This document shows positions 50,752 to 59,632 of a DNA stretch of 64,000 nt, one piece after another. The stretch spans positions 62,001 through 126,000 of the forward strand of contig JAPLTX010000051.1 of the NCBI GenBank assembly GCA_026397915.1, written 5' to 3'. The position numbers were made by a program, and so were the translations under genes. Below the pieces are notes generated by a model. The model did not search any database, was not told where the DNA came from, and saw nothing but the letters and a program-made list of their open reading frames with translations. Source of the DNA: Verrucomicrobiota bacterium. GTDB taxonomy: Bacteria > Verrucomicrobiota > Verrucomicrobiia > CAIQCK01. How positions within the stretch are numbered: position 1 is the first letter of the stretch; each line of letters opens with the position of its first letter.

Positions 50752-50836
50752 ATTTTGGATTTTGGATTGCCGATTTTGGATTGCCGCAGAAGGCAGTCCT
50801 CAATCCAAAATCCAGAATCTAAAATCCAAAATCGAA
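50752..50836. repeat. Inverted heptamer pair: ATTTTGG/ATTTTGG/ATTGCCG/ATTTTGG/ATTGCCG and AATCCAA/AATCCAG/AATCTAA/AATCCAA/AATCGAA
   Basis: 7-bp periodicity in both arms (50752-50786 and 50802-50836); the ATG of the next gene is at 50836. Confidence 0.92.
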
Positions 50837-51711
50837 TGCTTCCCCGCAACATCATCAAGAAGATCCGGCAGATCGAGATCAGCACCCGCCGCGCCGTCAA
50901 CGACGTGCTGGGCGGACAGTATCACAGCGTCTTCAAGGGCCGCGGCATGGAGTTCAGTGAGGTCCGCGAATACCAGCCCGGCGACGACATCCGCACGATT
51001 GACTGGAACGTCACGGCGCGCATGGGCCATCCGTTCATCAAAAAGTTCACCGAAGAGCGCGAACTGACCGTCATGTTGCTGGTGGACGTGAGCGGCTCGG
51101 AGATTTTTGGCAGCGTGCGCCAGCTCAAGAACGAACTCGCCGCCGAGGTCGCCGCGGTGCTGGCGTTCTCAGCCATCCGCAACAACGACAAGGTCGGCCT
51201 GATCATGTTCAGCGATGACATCGAGCTGTTCGTGCCGCCGAAGAAAGGCAAGACGCACGTCTTGCGCGTTATCCGCGAAATCCTCTACTTCACACCGAAG
51301 GGCCGCCGCACGGACATTCCTGCCGCGCTGCGGTTTCTCGAACAGATCACGGCGCACCATAGTGTCACGTTCCTGTTGTCGGACTTCATCGCCGACGACT
51401 GTCAGAAGATGCTGCGCGTGGCGAACCAGCGGCACGACATGGTGGCCGTCGCCATCACCGACCCGCGCGAGATCGAAATACCCCCTATTGGCATCGTGGA
51501 GTTGGAAGACGCCGAGACCGGTAGCCGCGTGCTGCTAGACACCTCGCACGAGCCAACGCGGCGGAACTTCTGGGAGACGGCCATCCGCCGCCAACGCGAG
51601 CGCGCGCAGATGTTGCGGAATTGCGGCGTGGACCTGGTCGAACTGCGCACCGACGAGCCGTATTTGAAACCGTTGATCAAGTTCTTCAGGATGAGGGAAG
51701 CGAGACACTGA
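50836..51711 (+). CDS. DUF58 domain protein
   Basis: GRGMEFSEVREYQPGDDIRTIDWNVTARMGHPFIKKFTEERELTVMLLVDVSGS. Confidence 0.92.
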   Translation: MLPRNIIKKIRQIEISTRRAVNDVLGGQYHSVFKGRGMEFSEVREYQPGDDIRTIDWNVTARMGHPFIKKFTEERELTVMLLVDVSGSEIFGSVRQLKNELAAEVAAVLAFSAIRNNDKVGLIMFSDDIELFVPPKKGKTHVLRVIREILYFTPKGRRTDIPAALRFLEQITAHHSVTFLLSDFIADDCQKMLRVANQRHDMVAVAITDPREIEIPPIGIVELEDAETGSRVLLDTSHEPTRRNFWETAIRRQRERAQMLRNCGVDLVELRTDEPYLKPLIKFFRMREARH

Positions 51712-51751
51712 TTCTCAATTCGAGGAAGAACAAATCACCAACCACGAATCT

Positions 51752-52327
51752 GTGAATACGAACGACATCCACGACATCAAGCCCGATGTCCTCATCCTGC
51801 CGCCGTGGTGGGTGTGGGCGGCGCTTGCGCTGGCGGTGGCGGCGGTGGTGCTCGTGGTGTGGCTGGTCTTGCGCAAACGCCGGCAGGAGGCGAAGGAAAC
51901 ATTCGTGCCGCGACAGAACGCAGTCGAGGAGGCGCGCGAGCGGCTGGATGCGGCACGGAAGTTGATGCTGGCGAGCGAGATCGAGGCGTTTTACATCGCA
52001 GTGTCCGACGCGGTGCGGCAATACATCGAGCGGCAGTTTCGTCTTCGTGCGGCGGAGCAGACCACCGAGGAATTCTTGCAGGACATGGCGCGATCACAAC
52101 GGTTGCGGCCGACGCACAAGGAACTGCTCACAGATTTTCTGACGCAGTGCGACCTGGTGAAGTTCGCCCGCTTCCGGCCGGGGCCGAAGGAAATGGAAGC
52201 CGCGCTGGCGGCGGCGACGCGGTTCGTGGATGAAACCGTGCCGCAGGAAATAGTCCCGGGTTCCGGTTCCAAGACTGAAACTCCGGAATCTGCTGGCCAG
52301 ACGCCTGCGGCTACACCGCAATCTTGA
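51752..52327 (+). CDS. DUF4381-like single-TM protein of the Bat operon
   Basis: One TM helix after DIKPDVLILPPWW; position in operon. Confidence 0.6.
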   Translation: MNTNDIHDIKPDVLILPPWWVWAALALAVAAVVLVVWLVLRKRRQEAKETFVPRQNAVEEARERLDAARKLMLASEIEAFYIAVSDAVRQYIERQFRLRAAEQTTEEFLQDMARSQRLRPTHKELLTDFLTQCDLVKFARFRPGPKEMEAALAAATRFVDETVPQEIVPGSGSKTETPESAGQTPAATPQS

Positions 52328-52331
52328 ACGG

Positions 52332-53336
52332 ATGAACTTCACTTTTGCCAATCCGTGGTTGCTGCTGCTACTGGCGCTGGTGCCGCCGCTGATCTGGTGG
52401 CGGCAGCGACATCGGTGGGCGGCGGCGCTGCGGTTCTCAGCGGTCGCGCCGCTGTTGCAGTTCTCACCGTCGCCGTGGCTGCAATTGCGGCGAGGGCTGG
52501 TCGTGCTGCGCGGCGTGGCGCTGGCCTGTCTCGTGATTGCGTTCGCACGGCCGCAGAAACCGCTCGCCGAGGAGAAAGCGGTGACGGAGGGCATTGACAT
52601 CGTGCTCTGCCTCGACGTGTCGGGCAGCATGCTGGCGGAGGATTTTGAAAAAGACGGCCGTCGCCGCAACCGCGTGGACACGGTCAAGGAAGTGGTGCGC
52701 GACTTCATTGTCAAACGCGCGAACGACCGCCTCGCCATGATCGCCTTTGCCGGCCGCCCCTACACCGTGTGCCCGCTGACGCTTGACCACGAATGGCTGA
52801 TCGAGGGCCTCGACCGCGTCCGTGTCGGTTTGATCGAGGACGGCACGGCCATCGGCTCAGCGCTTGGTTCCAGCGTGAACCGCCTGCGCGACATCAAGGC
52901 CAAGAGCCGCGTCGTGGTGCTGCTCACGGACGGCTGCAACAACGCCGGCCGGCTTTCGCCTGACGTGGCCGCCGACGCCGCGCGGGCGCTCGGCATCAAG
53001 GTTTATACCATCGGTGTGGGCACTGGCGGCATTGCGCCGATGCCTGTGGTGGATCCGGCGGGCCGCACGCTCGGCTATCGGATGATGCAAGCCGATCTCG
53101 ATGAGCCGCTGCTCAAACGCATGGCCGAGAAAACCCACGGCCAGTTTTTCCGCGCCGCCGACACGCGGCAGCTCCAGCAGATTTACGAGACGATTGACAA
53201 GCTGGAGAAGCGCAAGATCGAGGCGCCTTCCTACCGGCAGATGAACGAACTGTTCCCGTGGTTTGCGTGGCCGGGCCTGGCGCTGTTGCTGGTTGAGGTC
53301 GGGTTGGGACAAACGAGGCTGAGGAAGCTGCCATGA
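52332..53336 (+). CDS. BatA-like VWA domain protein
   Basis: FANPWLLLLLALVPPLIWW; IDIVLCLDVSGSMLAEDF; FAGRPYTVCPLTLDHEWL; LTDGCNNAG. Confidence 0.9.
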   Translation: MNFTFANPWLLLLLALVPPLIWWRQRHRWAAALRFSAVAPLLQFSPSPWLQLRRGLVVLRGVALACLVIAFARPQKPLAEEKAVTEGIDIVLCLDVSGSMLAEDFEKDGRRRNRVDTVKEVVRDFIVKRANDRLAMIAFAGRPYTVCPLTLDHEWLIEGLDRVRVGLIEDGTAIGSALGSSVNRLRDIKAKSRVVVLLTDGCNNAGRLSPDVAADAARALGIKVYTIGVGTGGIAPMPVVDPAGRTLGYRMMQADLDEPLLKRMAEKTHGQFFRAADTRQLQQIYETIDKLEKRKIEAPSYRQMNELFPWFAWPGLALLLVEVGLGQTRLRKLP

Positions 53337-55111
53337 AATTTGGCAACCCCATCGTCTTGAACTGGCTCTGGCTCGCGCCGCTGGTCGTGGCGTTTTTCTG
53401 GTTTGCGTGGCGTCAACGCCGCCGGGCACTGGAGTTGTTTGCCGCGCCGCACTTGTTGCCGGTGATGGTGCCAACGCTGAACGAACGGCTCGGCCTCGTG
53501 CGCGCGGCGCTCGTCACGACGGCGATCATCTCGCTCGTGTTGGCGCTGGCGCTGCCGCGTTGGGGCTACCAATGGCAGGAGGTCAAACGGCGCGGTATTG
53601 ATATCTTTGTGGCGCTCGATGTTTCCCGAAGCATGCTGGCGCAGGACGTGCGGCCCAGCCGGTTGGAGCAGGCGAAGTTTGCCGTGCGTGACCTGCTCAA
53701 GATGGCCGTCGGTGACCGCGTCGGCCTGATTGCGTTCGCGGGCACGCCATTCATCTCCTGTCCGCTGACGCTCGATCATGCCGCTGTGCAACTGATGCTG
53801 GACGACATGACGCCGGATATCATTCCGCTCGGCGGCACCGACATCGCCAGCACGATCAAGGAGGCGATGCGCGGATTTGGCCGCAGTGCCGACCGCAACC
53901 GCGCGCTGATCCTTATCACCGACGGCGAGGCCACTGAAGGCGACGCGGTTTCCGCCGCCAAGACCGCCGCAAACATTGGCATCAAGATCTTTACCATCGG
54001 TATCGGCACGACCTCAGGCGAGTTGATCCCAGTGCCCGCCGAAGGAGGATCGCGCGAGTTCTTGAAGGACCGCGACGGTCGCGTGGTGCAGACCAAGCTC
54101 GACGAAGCCACGCTGCAACAGGTCGCGCTGGCCACCAAGGGCTACTACGTCCACGCTACCGCCGGCAACTTCGGCCTCGACACAATCTACCGCAACGGCA
54201 TCGAGCCGATGGCGCCGAAGGATTTCGAAACCCAACTGATGAAGCGCTTTGAGGAACGGTTCCAGTGGCCGCTTGGCCTTGCGCTGGCGCTGTTGATGGT
54301 GGAGGCGCTGCTGCGCGAGCGGCGGAAGGAAGCGCGCGGCTTTGTGTCTCAGACGGCCGGAAGCTCCCTGACCCCGGTGGTCATCCTCGCCTTCTTCCTC
54401 AACTCTTCACTCTTCACTCTTCACTCTTCACTTTCTGCCGCCGACATCACCGAGCCGCCGCCGAAGCTTTACAACGAAGGCAACGCGATCTATCGCCAGA
54501 AGCAGTTCGACGCAGCGGCGAAGGCCTACCAACAATCGTTGGTCACGCAAGACACCGCGTTGCAACAGCGCGCGTTCTACAACCTCGGCAACGCCTGCTA
54601 CCGGCAGGCCGACCCGCTGGAAACGCCCGATCCCAAGCAAGCGGAAGAGCTTTTCAAGCAGGCAGTCACCTGCTACGACAGCGCGCTCGCGCTCGACCCG
54701 AAGGATGGAGATGCGGCGTTCAACAAGAAGCTTGTGGAACTGCGACTGAAGAAACTCCAGGAGCAGCAGAAACAGCAACAGCAGCAGCAACAGAACCAGC
54801 AGCAAAAGCAGGACAAGCAACAGCAAGCTGCCCAGCAACAGAAACAGGATCAACAACAAAAACCCGGCGAACAAAAGCAACAGCAGCAGGCGCAGCAGCA
54901 GCAACAACAACAGCCGCAGCCCAAGCCGGGCGAGAAGCCGGAGCCTGAAAAGAAGCCCGGCGACGACGATGGCCAGCCCGACAAACAGCGCGAGATGAGC
55001 GAGCAGGAGGCCAAGCTGTTGCTTGACGCGCTCCGCGACGAAGAAAAACAATGGAAAGAGCGGAAGCCGCTGCGTAAGTTGGGCGAACGTGAGCCGGATA
55101 AGACATGGTGA
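53333..55111 (+). CDS. BatB-like VWA protein fused to a BatC-like TPR protein
   Basis: VWA: IDIFVALDVSRSMLAQDV, FAGTPFISCPLTLDHAA; TPR: KLYNEGNAIYRQKQFDAAAKAYQQSL; Q-rich C-terminal region. Confidence 0.88.
   Translation: MKFGNPIVLNWLWLAPLVVAFFWFAWRQRRRALELFAAPHLLPVMVPTLNERLGLVRAALVTTAIISLVLALALPRWGYQWQEVKRRGIDIFVALDVSRSMLAQDVRPSRLEQAKFAVRDLLKMAVGDRVGLIAFAGTPFISCPLTLDHAAVQLMLDDMTPDIIPLGGTDIASTIKEAMRGFGRSADRNRALILITDGEATEGDAVSAAKTAANIGIKIFTIGIGTTSGELIPVPAEGGSREFLKDRDGRVVQTKLDEATLQQVALATKGYYVHATAGNFGLDTIYRNGIEPMAPKDFETQLMKRFEERFQWPLGLALALLMVEALLRERRKEARGFVSQTAGSSLTPVVILAFFLNSSLFTLHSSLSAADITEPPPKLYNEGNAIYRQKQFDAAAKAYQQSLVTQDTALQQRAFYNLGNACYRQADPLETPDPKQAEELFKQAVTCYDSALALDPKDGDAAFNKKLVELRLKKLQEQQKQQQQQQQNQQQKQDKQQQAAQQQKQDQQQKPGEQKQQQQAQQQQQQQPQPKPGEKPEPEKKPGDDDGQPDKQREMSEQEAKLLLDALRDEEKQWKERKPLRKLGEREPDKTW
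54399..54433 (+). repeat. Heptamer array (TTCACTC)x3 plus partial at the BatB/BatC junction
   Basis: Three perfect 7-bp units and a fourth near-perfect; encodes NSSLFTLHSSLS. Confidence 0.92.
54755..54930 (+). repeat. CAG/CAA-rich poly-glutamine tract in BatB/C
   Basis: EQQKQQQQQQQNQQQKQDKQQQ...QQQQAQQQQQQQPQPKPGE. Confidence 0.9.
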
Positions 55112-55112
55112 G

Positions 55113-56945
55113 ATGAAGGAAATCAGAAATCAGAAATCAGAAATCAGGAATCGGAAGCTATTTGGCTTCTGTCGCCTGGTTGTCGTCTTCTGTCTTCTCT
55201 TCCCCTGCCTCGCCCACGCGGCCAACTTCACCGCCTCTGTGGACCGGACGGAAGTTTCCGTCGGCGAGCAAATCCAACTTACCCTGCGTTGCGAGGACAT
55301 GCCGAGCACCGGGCAGCCGCAGTTACCGCCGCTGGATGGTTTTAGTGTCGCCTACGGCGGTGCGCAAACGCAAGTGAGCATCGACAACGGTGTGCGTCAC
55401 GACGCGGTCGCGCACGTTTTCTTGCTGACGCCCGCGCGCGAAGGCACGCTGGTGATCCCCGCCTTCAACTTGCAGTTGGGCAATCAGGTGCTCAGCAGTC
55501 AGCCGATTGTCATCAAGGTAGCCAAGGGCCAGATCCAAGGCGTCAACACAGAAGACGTTTTCCAGCTCAAGCTCTCCATCGCCCGCACCAACCTCTTCCT
55601 GAACGAAATGGTGCCACTGGACTTGAAGCTCTCCATCCGCAACGGCATCCGCTACCGCAGCCAGATGCCGTCCATCGCCGCGGCCGGCTTCAGCGAGATC
55701 AAATTGCCGCGCCCGGTCGAGTCGCAGGAAGTGATTGATGGCAAATCGTTTGTCGTTTACACCTTCCGCACGCTGGCCAGCCCGATGCAAATTGGTCAGC
55801 TTGCGCTTGGTCCCGCCCAAGCCGCGCTGGACGTGTTTATGGACTCCGGCCGCCGCCCGCGGCTGCCCGGCTTCAACGATCCGTTCTTCGAGAACTTCTT
55901 CGGCGGCGGTGGCGAGACGAAAAGAATCACCGTGACATCACCGGCCGTGCCGGTGCGCGTGTCGCCTTTACCTGACGCCGGCAGACCGGCTGACTTCACC
56001 GGCGCAGTCGGCCGCTACGCACTCGACGTGACCGCCAAGCCTACCACGCTGCGCACAGGCGAGCCGGTGACACTCACCATCCGTGTTGTCGGCCAGGGCA
56101 ATCTCGCCACGCTCGCGCCGCCGAAGTTTACGCCACCGGAAGGCTTCAAGAGCTACGAGCCGGTGGTGAAGGGCAAGCAAACCGATGAGATGGGCTATAC
56201 CGGCGAGAAAATTTTCGAGCAGGTCATCGTGCCGCTGTCAGTGCGCGCGTCGGTGATCCCGCCGGTGACGTTCAGCTTCTTCGAGCCGGAGCAGGGGCGT
56301 TACCAGACACTCAGTCGCGGGCCGATCCAACTCAACGTGCAGGAGTCGCCCGCTGGCGCAACACCTGTTGTTGTCGGCGTTGCGCCCGCCGGTGCGGCGC
56401 CGCGTCCGCCGGAGAAACTCGGCGTCGGCGTCGTCTATCTCAAGCCCGACCTCGGCGCGCCCGCCCCAACCTCGGCTATGCTCTACCGGCAAACATGGTT
56501 TCTCGCCGGTCAGGGCGCGCCCGTGCTGGCGCTGATGATCTCACTGTTTGCGCAACGCCGCCGCGCGCGGCTCCGCAGTGACATCCGCTACGCCCGCAAA
56601 CGTCGCGCCTACGGCAACGCCCAGCGTCGGCTCGCCGAAGCCGAGCGGCTGTTGCACACGGGCCAGAGCCAAGGCGCGGCGTTCTACGCGACACTGTTCA
56701 AGACACTGCAAGATTACCTCGGCGACCGGCTGAACCTGCCGTCGTCTGGCATCACCAGCAACATCATCGAGGAGCAACTCCGTCCACGCGCCTTGCCGCC
56801 GGAGATTTGCCAGGCGTTGAAGGAAGTGTTCGCCGCCTGCGACGCCGCACGGTTCGCCCCGAACATACAAGGCAAGGTGGATCGCGAGCGACTAGTGAAA
56901 ATCGTGCGTGAGGTCATCGTGGCGATGGAGAAGTTGTCATTGTGA
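55113..56945 (+). CDS. BatD-like protein
   Basis: NFTASVDRTEVSVGEQIQLTLRCE; repeated Ig-like segments; C-terminal TM; operon position. Confidence 0.85.
   Translation: MKEIRNQKSEIRNRKLFGFCRLVVVFCLLFPCLAHAANFTASVDRTEVSVGEQIQLTLRCEDMPSTGQPQLPPLDGFSVAYGGAQTQVSIDNGVRHDAVAHVFLLTPAREGTLVIPAFNLQLGNQVLSSQPIVIKVAKGQIQGVNTEDVFQLKLSIARTNLFLNEMVPLDLKLSIRNGIRYRSQMPSIAAAGFSEIKLPRPVESQEVIDGKSFVVYTFRTLASPMQIGQLALGPAQAALDVFMDSGRRPRLPGFNDPFFENFFGGGGETKRITVTSPAVPVRVSPLPDAGRPADFTGAVGRYALDVTAKPTTLRTGEPVTLTIRVVGQGNLATLAPPKFTPPEGFKSYEPVVKGKQTDEMGYTGEKIFEQVIVPLSVRASVIPPVTFSFFEPEQGRYQTLSRGPIQLNVQESPAGATPVVVGVAPAGAAPRPPEKLGVGVVYLKPDLGAPAPTSAMLYRQTWFLAGQGAPVLALMISLFAQRRRARLRSDIRYARKRRAYGNAQRRLAEAERLLHTGQSQGAAFYATLFKTLQDYLGDRLNLPSSGITSNIIEEQLRPRALPPEICQALKEVFAACDAARFAPNIQGKVDRERLVKIVREVIVAMEKLSL
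55121..55155 (+). repeat. Heptamer array (AATCAGA)x3/AATCAGG/AATCGGA at BatD N-terminus
   Basis: Five 7-bp units starting 8 nt after the ATG. Confidence 0.93.
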
Positions 56946-57715
56946 GAACGATTGCATCCATCTTGGCGTTGGTGCTGGCTGCGTCGGCATGGGCTGCCGA
57001 CGCGCCGGCGGCGTTCCGCGAGGCCGCAGCACTCTACGACCAGGGCCAGTTCGATCAAGCCATCGCACGTTACGAATCGCTCATCGCCGCCGGCGTGCGT
57101 AGTGCCAACCTTTACTTCAACCTCGGCAACGCTCACTTCAAAGCCGGCCATCTCGGCCGCGCCATCCTCAACTTCGAGCGCGCCCACCAACTCGAACCGC
57201 GCGACCGCGACGTGGATGGCAACCTTGGTTTCGTCGAGAAGCAAACGAAAGCCTACGACGCCGCTGCCGCCGGCGGTTGGTCCGCGTGGCTTGCAGGCGC
57301 ACGCGACAGCCTTACAACGGACGAGTGGACATGGCTGGTCGTCGCGTGCTACTGGCTGGCAATGCTTGGCCTGATCGTGTTCATCTGGCTGCCACCAGCC
57401 ATCGAGTGGCGACGCTGGTTCCGCTCCGCCGCCATCACGTTCGGTGTCATCGTGCTGCTCGCTAGCGTCGGCCTTGGCGCGAGGATTGTAATCGAAGAAG
57501 GTCCGCCGGCCGGCATCGCCATCGCGAAGGAGGTCGTCGTCCGTTTTGCGCCGGTGGACGACGGTATGCGACACTTCACCACCTACGAAGGCCAGAAACT
57601 CTGGATCGTCGGCGAGCGCCCGTCGCGGATGCAAGGCGTGCCCGGCTGGCTTGAAGTCGAACGCGCCGACGGCAAAAGAGGCTGGGTGCTTGCGGATGCG
57701 GTGGAGAAAATTTAG
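56942..57715 (+). CDS. BatE-like TPR protein with SH3-like C-terminus
   Basis: AAALYDQGQFDQAIARYESLIAAGVRSANLYFNLGNAHFKAGHLGRAILNFERA. Confidence 0.82.
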   Translation: MRTIASILALVLAASAWAADAPAAFREAAALYDQGQFDQAIARYESLIAAGVRSANLYFNLGNAHFKAGHLGRAILNFERAHQLEPRDRDVDGNLGFVEKQTKAYDAAAAGGWSAWLAGARDSLTTDEWTWLVVACYWLAMLGLIVFIWLPPAIEWRRWFRSAAITFGVIVLLASVGLGARIVIEEGPPAGIAIAKEVVVRFAPVDDGMRHFTTYEGQKLWIVGERPSRMQGVPGWLEVERADGKRGWVLADAVEKI

Positions 57716-57725
57716 CAACCAGCGG

Positions 57726-58478
57726 TCACCGGCAACTCGCCGCCAGCCACACGATCAACTCCGTTGTCTCATTGAGCGCGCCGACCGTGTCACCGGTCAG
57801 GCCGCCGATGCGGCGGTTGCAGTAGCTCACGAAGAGCACCAGCCATATTCCAGCCAGCACGAACGCCAGCGCGGCGGGAACAAACTGCCGGATCATCGTG
57901 CAGCCAAACACCGCCATCGCCAGCGCCATCCACGCGTGATCGCGGCTGAGCTGGCCGATGTAGGTCTTGCCTGTGCCTTCCTCACGCGCATAGCGGCCCA
58001 TCGCGCAGGCGAGCAGGACGACGCTGCGTCCGACGACGGGCGCGGCGGCAACGACCCACAAGCCGCGGTGCGCAGGGACGTTCATCAACGCGACAGCTTT
58101 CAGGCCAAGCACAGAAACCAGTCCGACAACGCCCATCGTGCCGATGTGTGGGTCTTTCATGATGCGCAGCGTGTCGTCGCGGTCGCGGCCAGCGTAAAAC
58201 CCGTCGCACATATCCGCCAGCCCGTCGAGGTGCAGTGCGCCAGTGAGCACCGCCAGTTCCACCACGAGCAACGCTGCCACCACCGGCCAAGTAAAGACGC
58301 AACCCAGCGCCCAACCCGTCATCGCCACAGCAACGCCCAAGCCGAGGCCGACCACCGGAAAGAAGTAGGTTGAATCGCGCAGTTCGTCGTCCGTCACCGG
58401 GTCAGCCACGCGCACCCGGACGACGGTGAGGAACTGCACCGCCAGCATCAGCCGCCGCACGATCGCTTGAAAGTTCAT
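57726..58478 (-). CDS. cobS: Adenosylcobinamide-GDP ribazoletransferase
   Basis: AVQFLTVVRV; GALHLDGLADMCDGFYAGRDRDDTLRIMKDPHIGTMG. Confidence 0.94.
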   Translation of the reverse strand: MNFQAIVRRLMLAVQFLTVVRVRVADPVTDDELRDSTYFFPVVGLGLGVAVAMTGWALGCVFTWPVVAALLVVELAVLTGALHLDGLADMCDGFYAGRDRDDTLRIMKDPHIGTMGVVGLVSVLGLKAVALMNVPAHRGLWVVAAAPVVGRSVVLLACAMGRYAREEGTGKTYIGQLSRDHAWMALAMAVFGCTMIRQFVPAALAFVLAGIWLVLFVSYCNRRIGGLTGDTVGALNETTELIVWLAASCR

Positions 58479-59578
58479 CAGTGTTTCTCCGTGACACCCG
58501 CCTCGGCAAACGTCGCCATCTCGTTGTAAAACTTCGCCGCCGCTTCGATCAAGTGCATCACCAGCGCCGCGCCCGTGCCTTCGCCGAGCCGCAGGTCGAG
58601 GTCCAGCACCGGCTCCAAGCCGAGCGTCTCCAGCGTGACGCGATGGCCCGCCTCGACCGAACGGTGCGCCGCGAAGCAGAACTGCGTGACGCCCGGCGCG
58701 AGTCCTGCCGCGATCAACGCCGCCGCCCCGCTGATGAAACCGTCGAGCACCACCGGCCGCCGCGCCGCCGCCGCGCCAAGGACGACGCCTGCCAGCCCCG
58801 CGATTTCGAGGCCACCGACCTTGGCGAGCAGGTCCAGCGCGTCGAGCGTTGAGCGTGTAGCGTCGGGCGTGAGACCATGCAACTCCAGCGCACTGCTGAT
58901 CACCTCAATCTTTTTGGCCAATCCCGCGTCGTTCACGCCCGTGCCGCGGCCGGTGACTTCCGCAACCGGTCGGCCCGTTATCGCGGCGACGATGGCACTG
59001 CTGGCGGCAGTATTGCCAATGCCCATGTCGCCGGTGGCGATCAGTTCGGCTCCGCGAGCGATCTCCGCTTCCGCAACCTCAACGCCTGCGGTCAGCGCGG
59101 CAACCGCTTGGTCGCGCGTCATGGCCGCTTCGCGCGCAAAGTTACGCGTGCCCGGCGCCACCTTGCGGCGCAGAAACTCAACGTTGCCCGAAGTGTCGGC
59201 AGGCTTGGTTGCTGGCGGAAACTCCGCGTTGACGCCGATGTCCACCACCACGAGCCGCGCGCCGGCGTGGCGGGCGAGCACATTGATCGCCGCGCCGCCA
59301 CGCAGAAAGTTCAACACCATCTGCGCCGTGACCGCCTGCGGATACGCGCTGACGCCTTCCGCCGTGACGCCGTGGTCGCCGGCCATAACAATGATGGTCT
59401 TACGGCGCACGCTGGGTCGCTCAGCGCCCGTGATCGCCACAAGCTGGCGCGCGATCTCTTCGAGCCGGCCGAGACTGCCGGGCGGCTTGGTCAGGGAATC
59501 AAGCCGCGCCTGCGCGCGCTCAGCCGCGGCTGCCGGAAGCTGGCCGATGCGGTTGATAGTCTGCTGAAGTTTGTTCAT
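58478..59578 (-). CDS. cobT: Nicotinate-nucleotide-dimethylbenzimidazole phosphoribosyltransferase
   Basis: LTKPPGSLGRLEEIARQLV; VMAGDHGVTAEGVSAYPQAVTAQMV; GDMGIGNTAASSAIVAAITG; DGFISGAAALIA. Confidence 0.95.
   Translation of the reverse strand: MNKLQQTINRIGQLPAAAAERAQARLDSLTKPPGSLGRLEEIARQLVAITGAERPSVRRKTIIVMAGDHGVTAEGVSAYPQAVTAQMVLNFLRGGAAINVLARHAGARLVVVDIGVNAEFPPATKPADTSGNVEFLRRKVAPGTRNFAREAAMTRDQAVAALTAGVEVAEAEIARGAELIATGDMGIGNTAASSAIVAAITGRPVAEVTGRGTGVNDAGLAKKIEVISSALELHGLTPDATRSTLDALDLLAKVGGLEIAGLAGVVLGAAAARRPVVLDGFISGAAALIAAGLAPGVTQFCFAAHRSVEAGHRVTLETLGLEPVLDLDLRLGEGTGAALVMHLIEAAAKFYNEMATFAEAGVTEKH
58839..58873 (-). repeat. Degenerate heptamer array GCGTCGA/GCGTTGA/GCGTGTA/GCGTCGG/GCGTGAG in cobT
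   Basis: GCGT at strict 7-bp spacing over five units. Confidence 0.65.
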
Positions 59579-59632
59579 TGGCGACGCGGCTCATAACGGC
59601 GTATCATGACCGCGGTCAAGGAGATTTAACCG

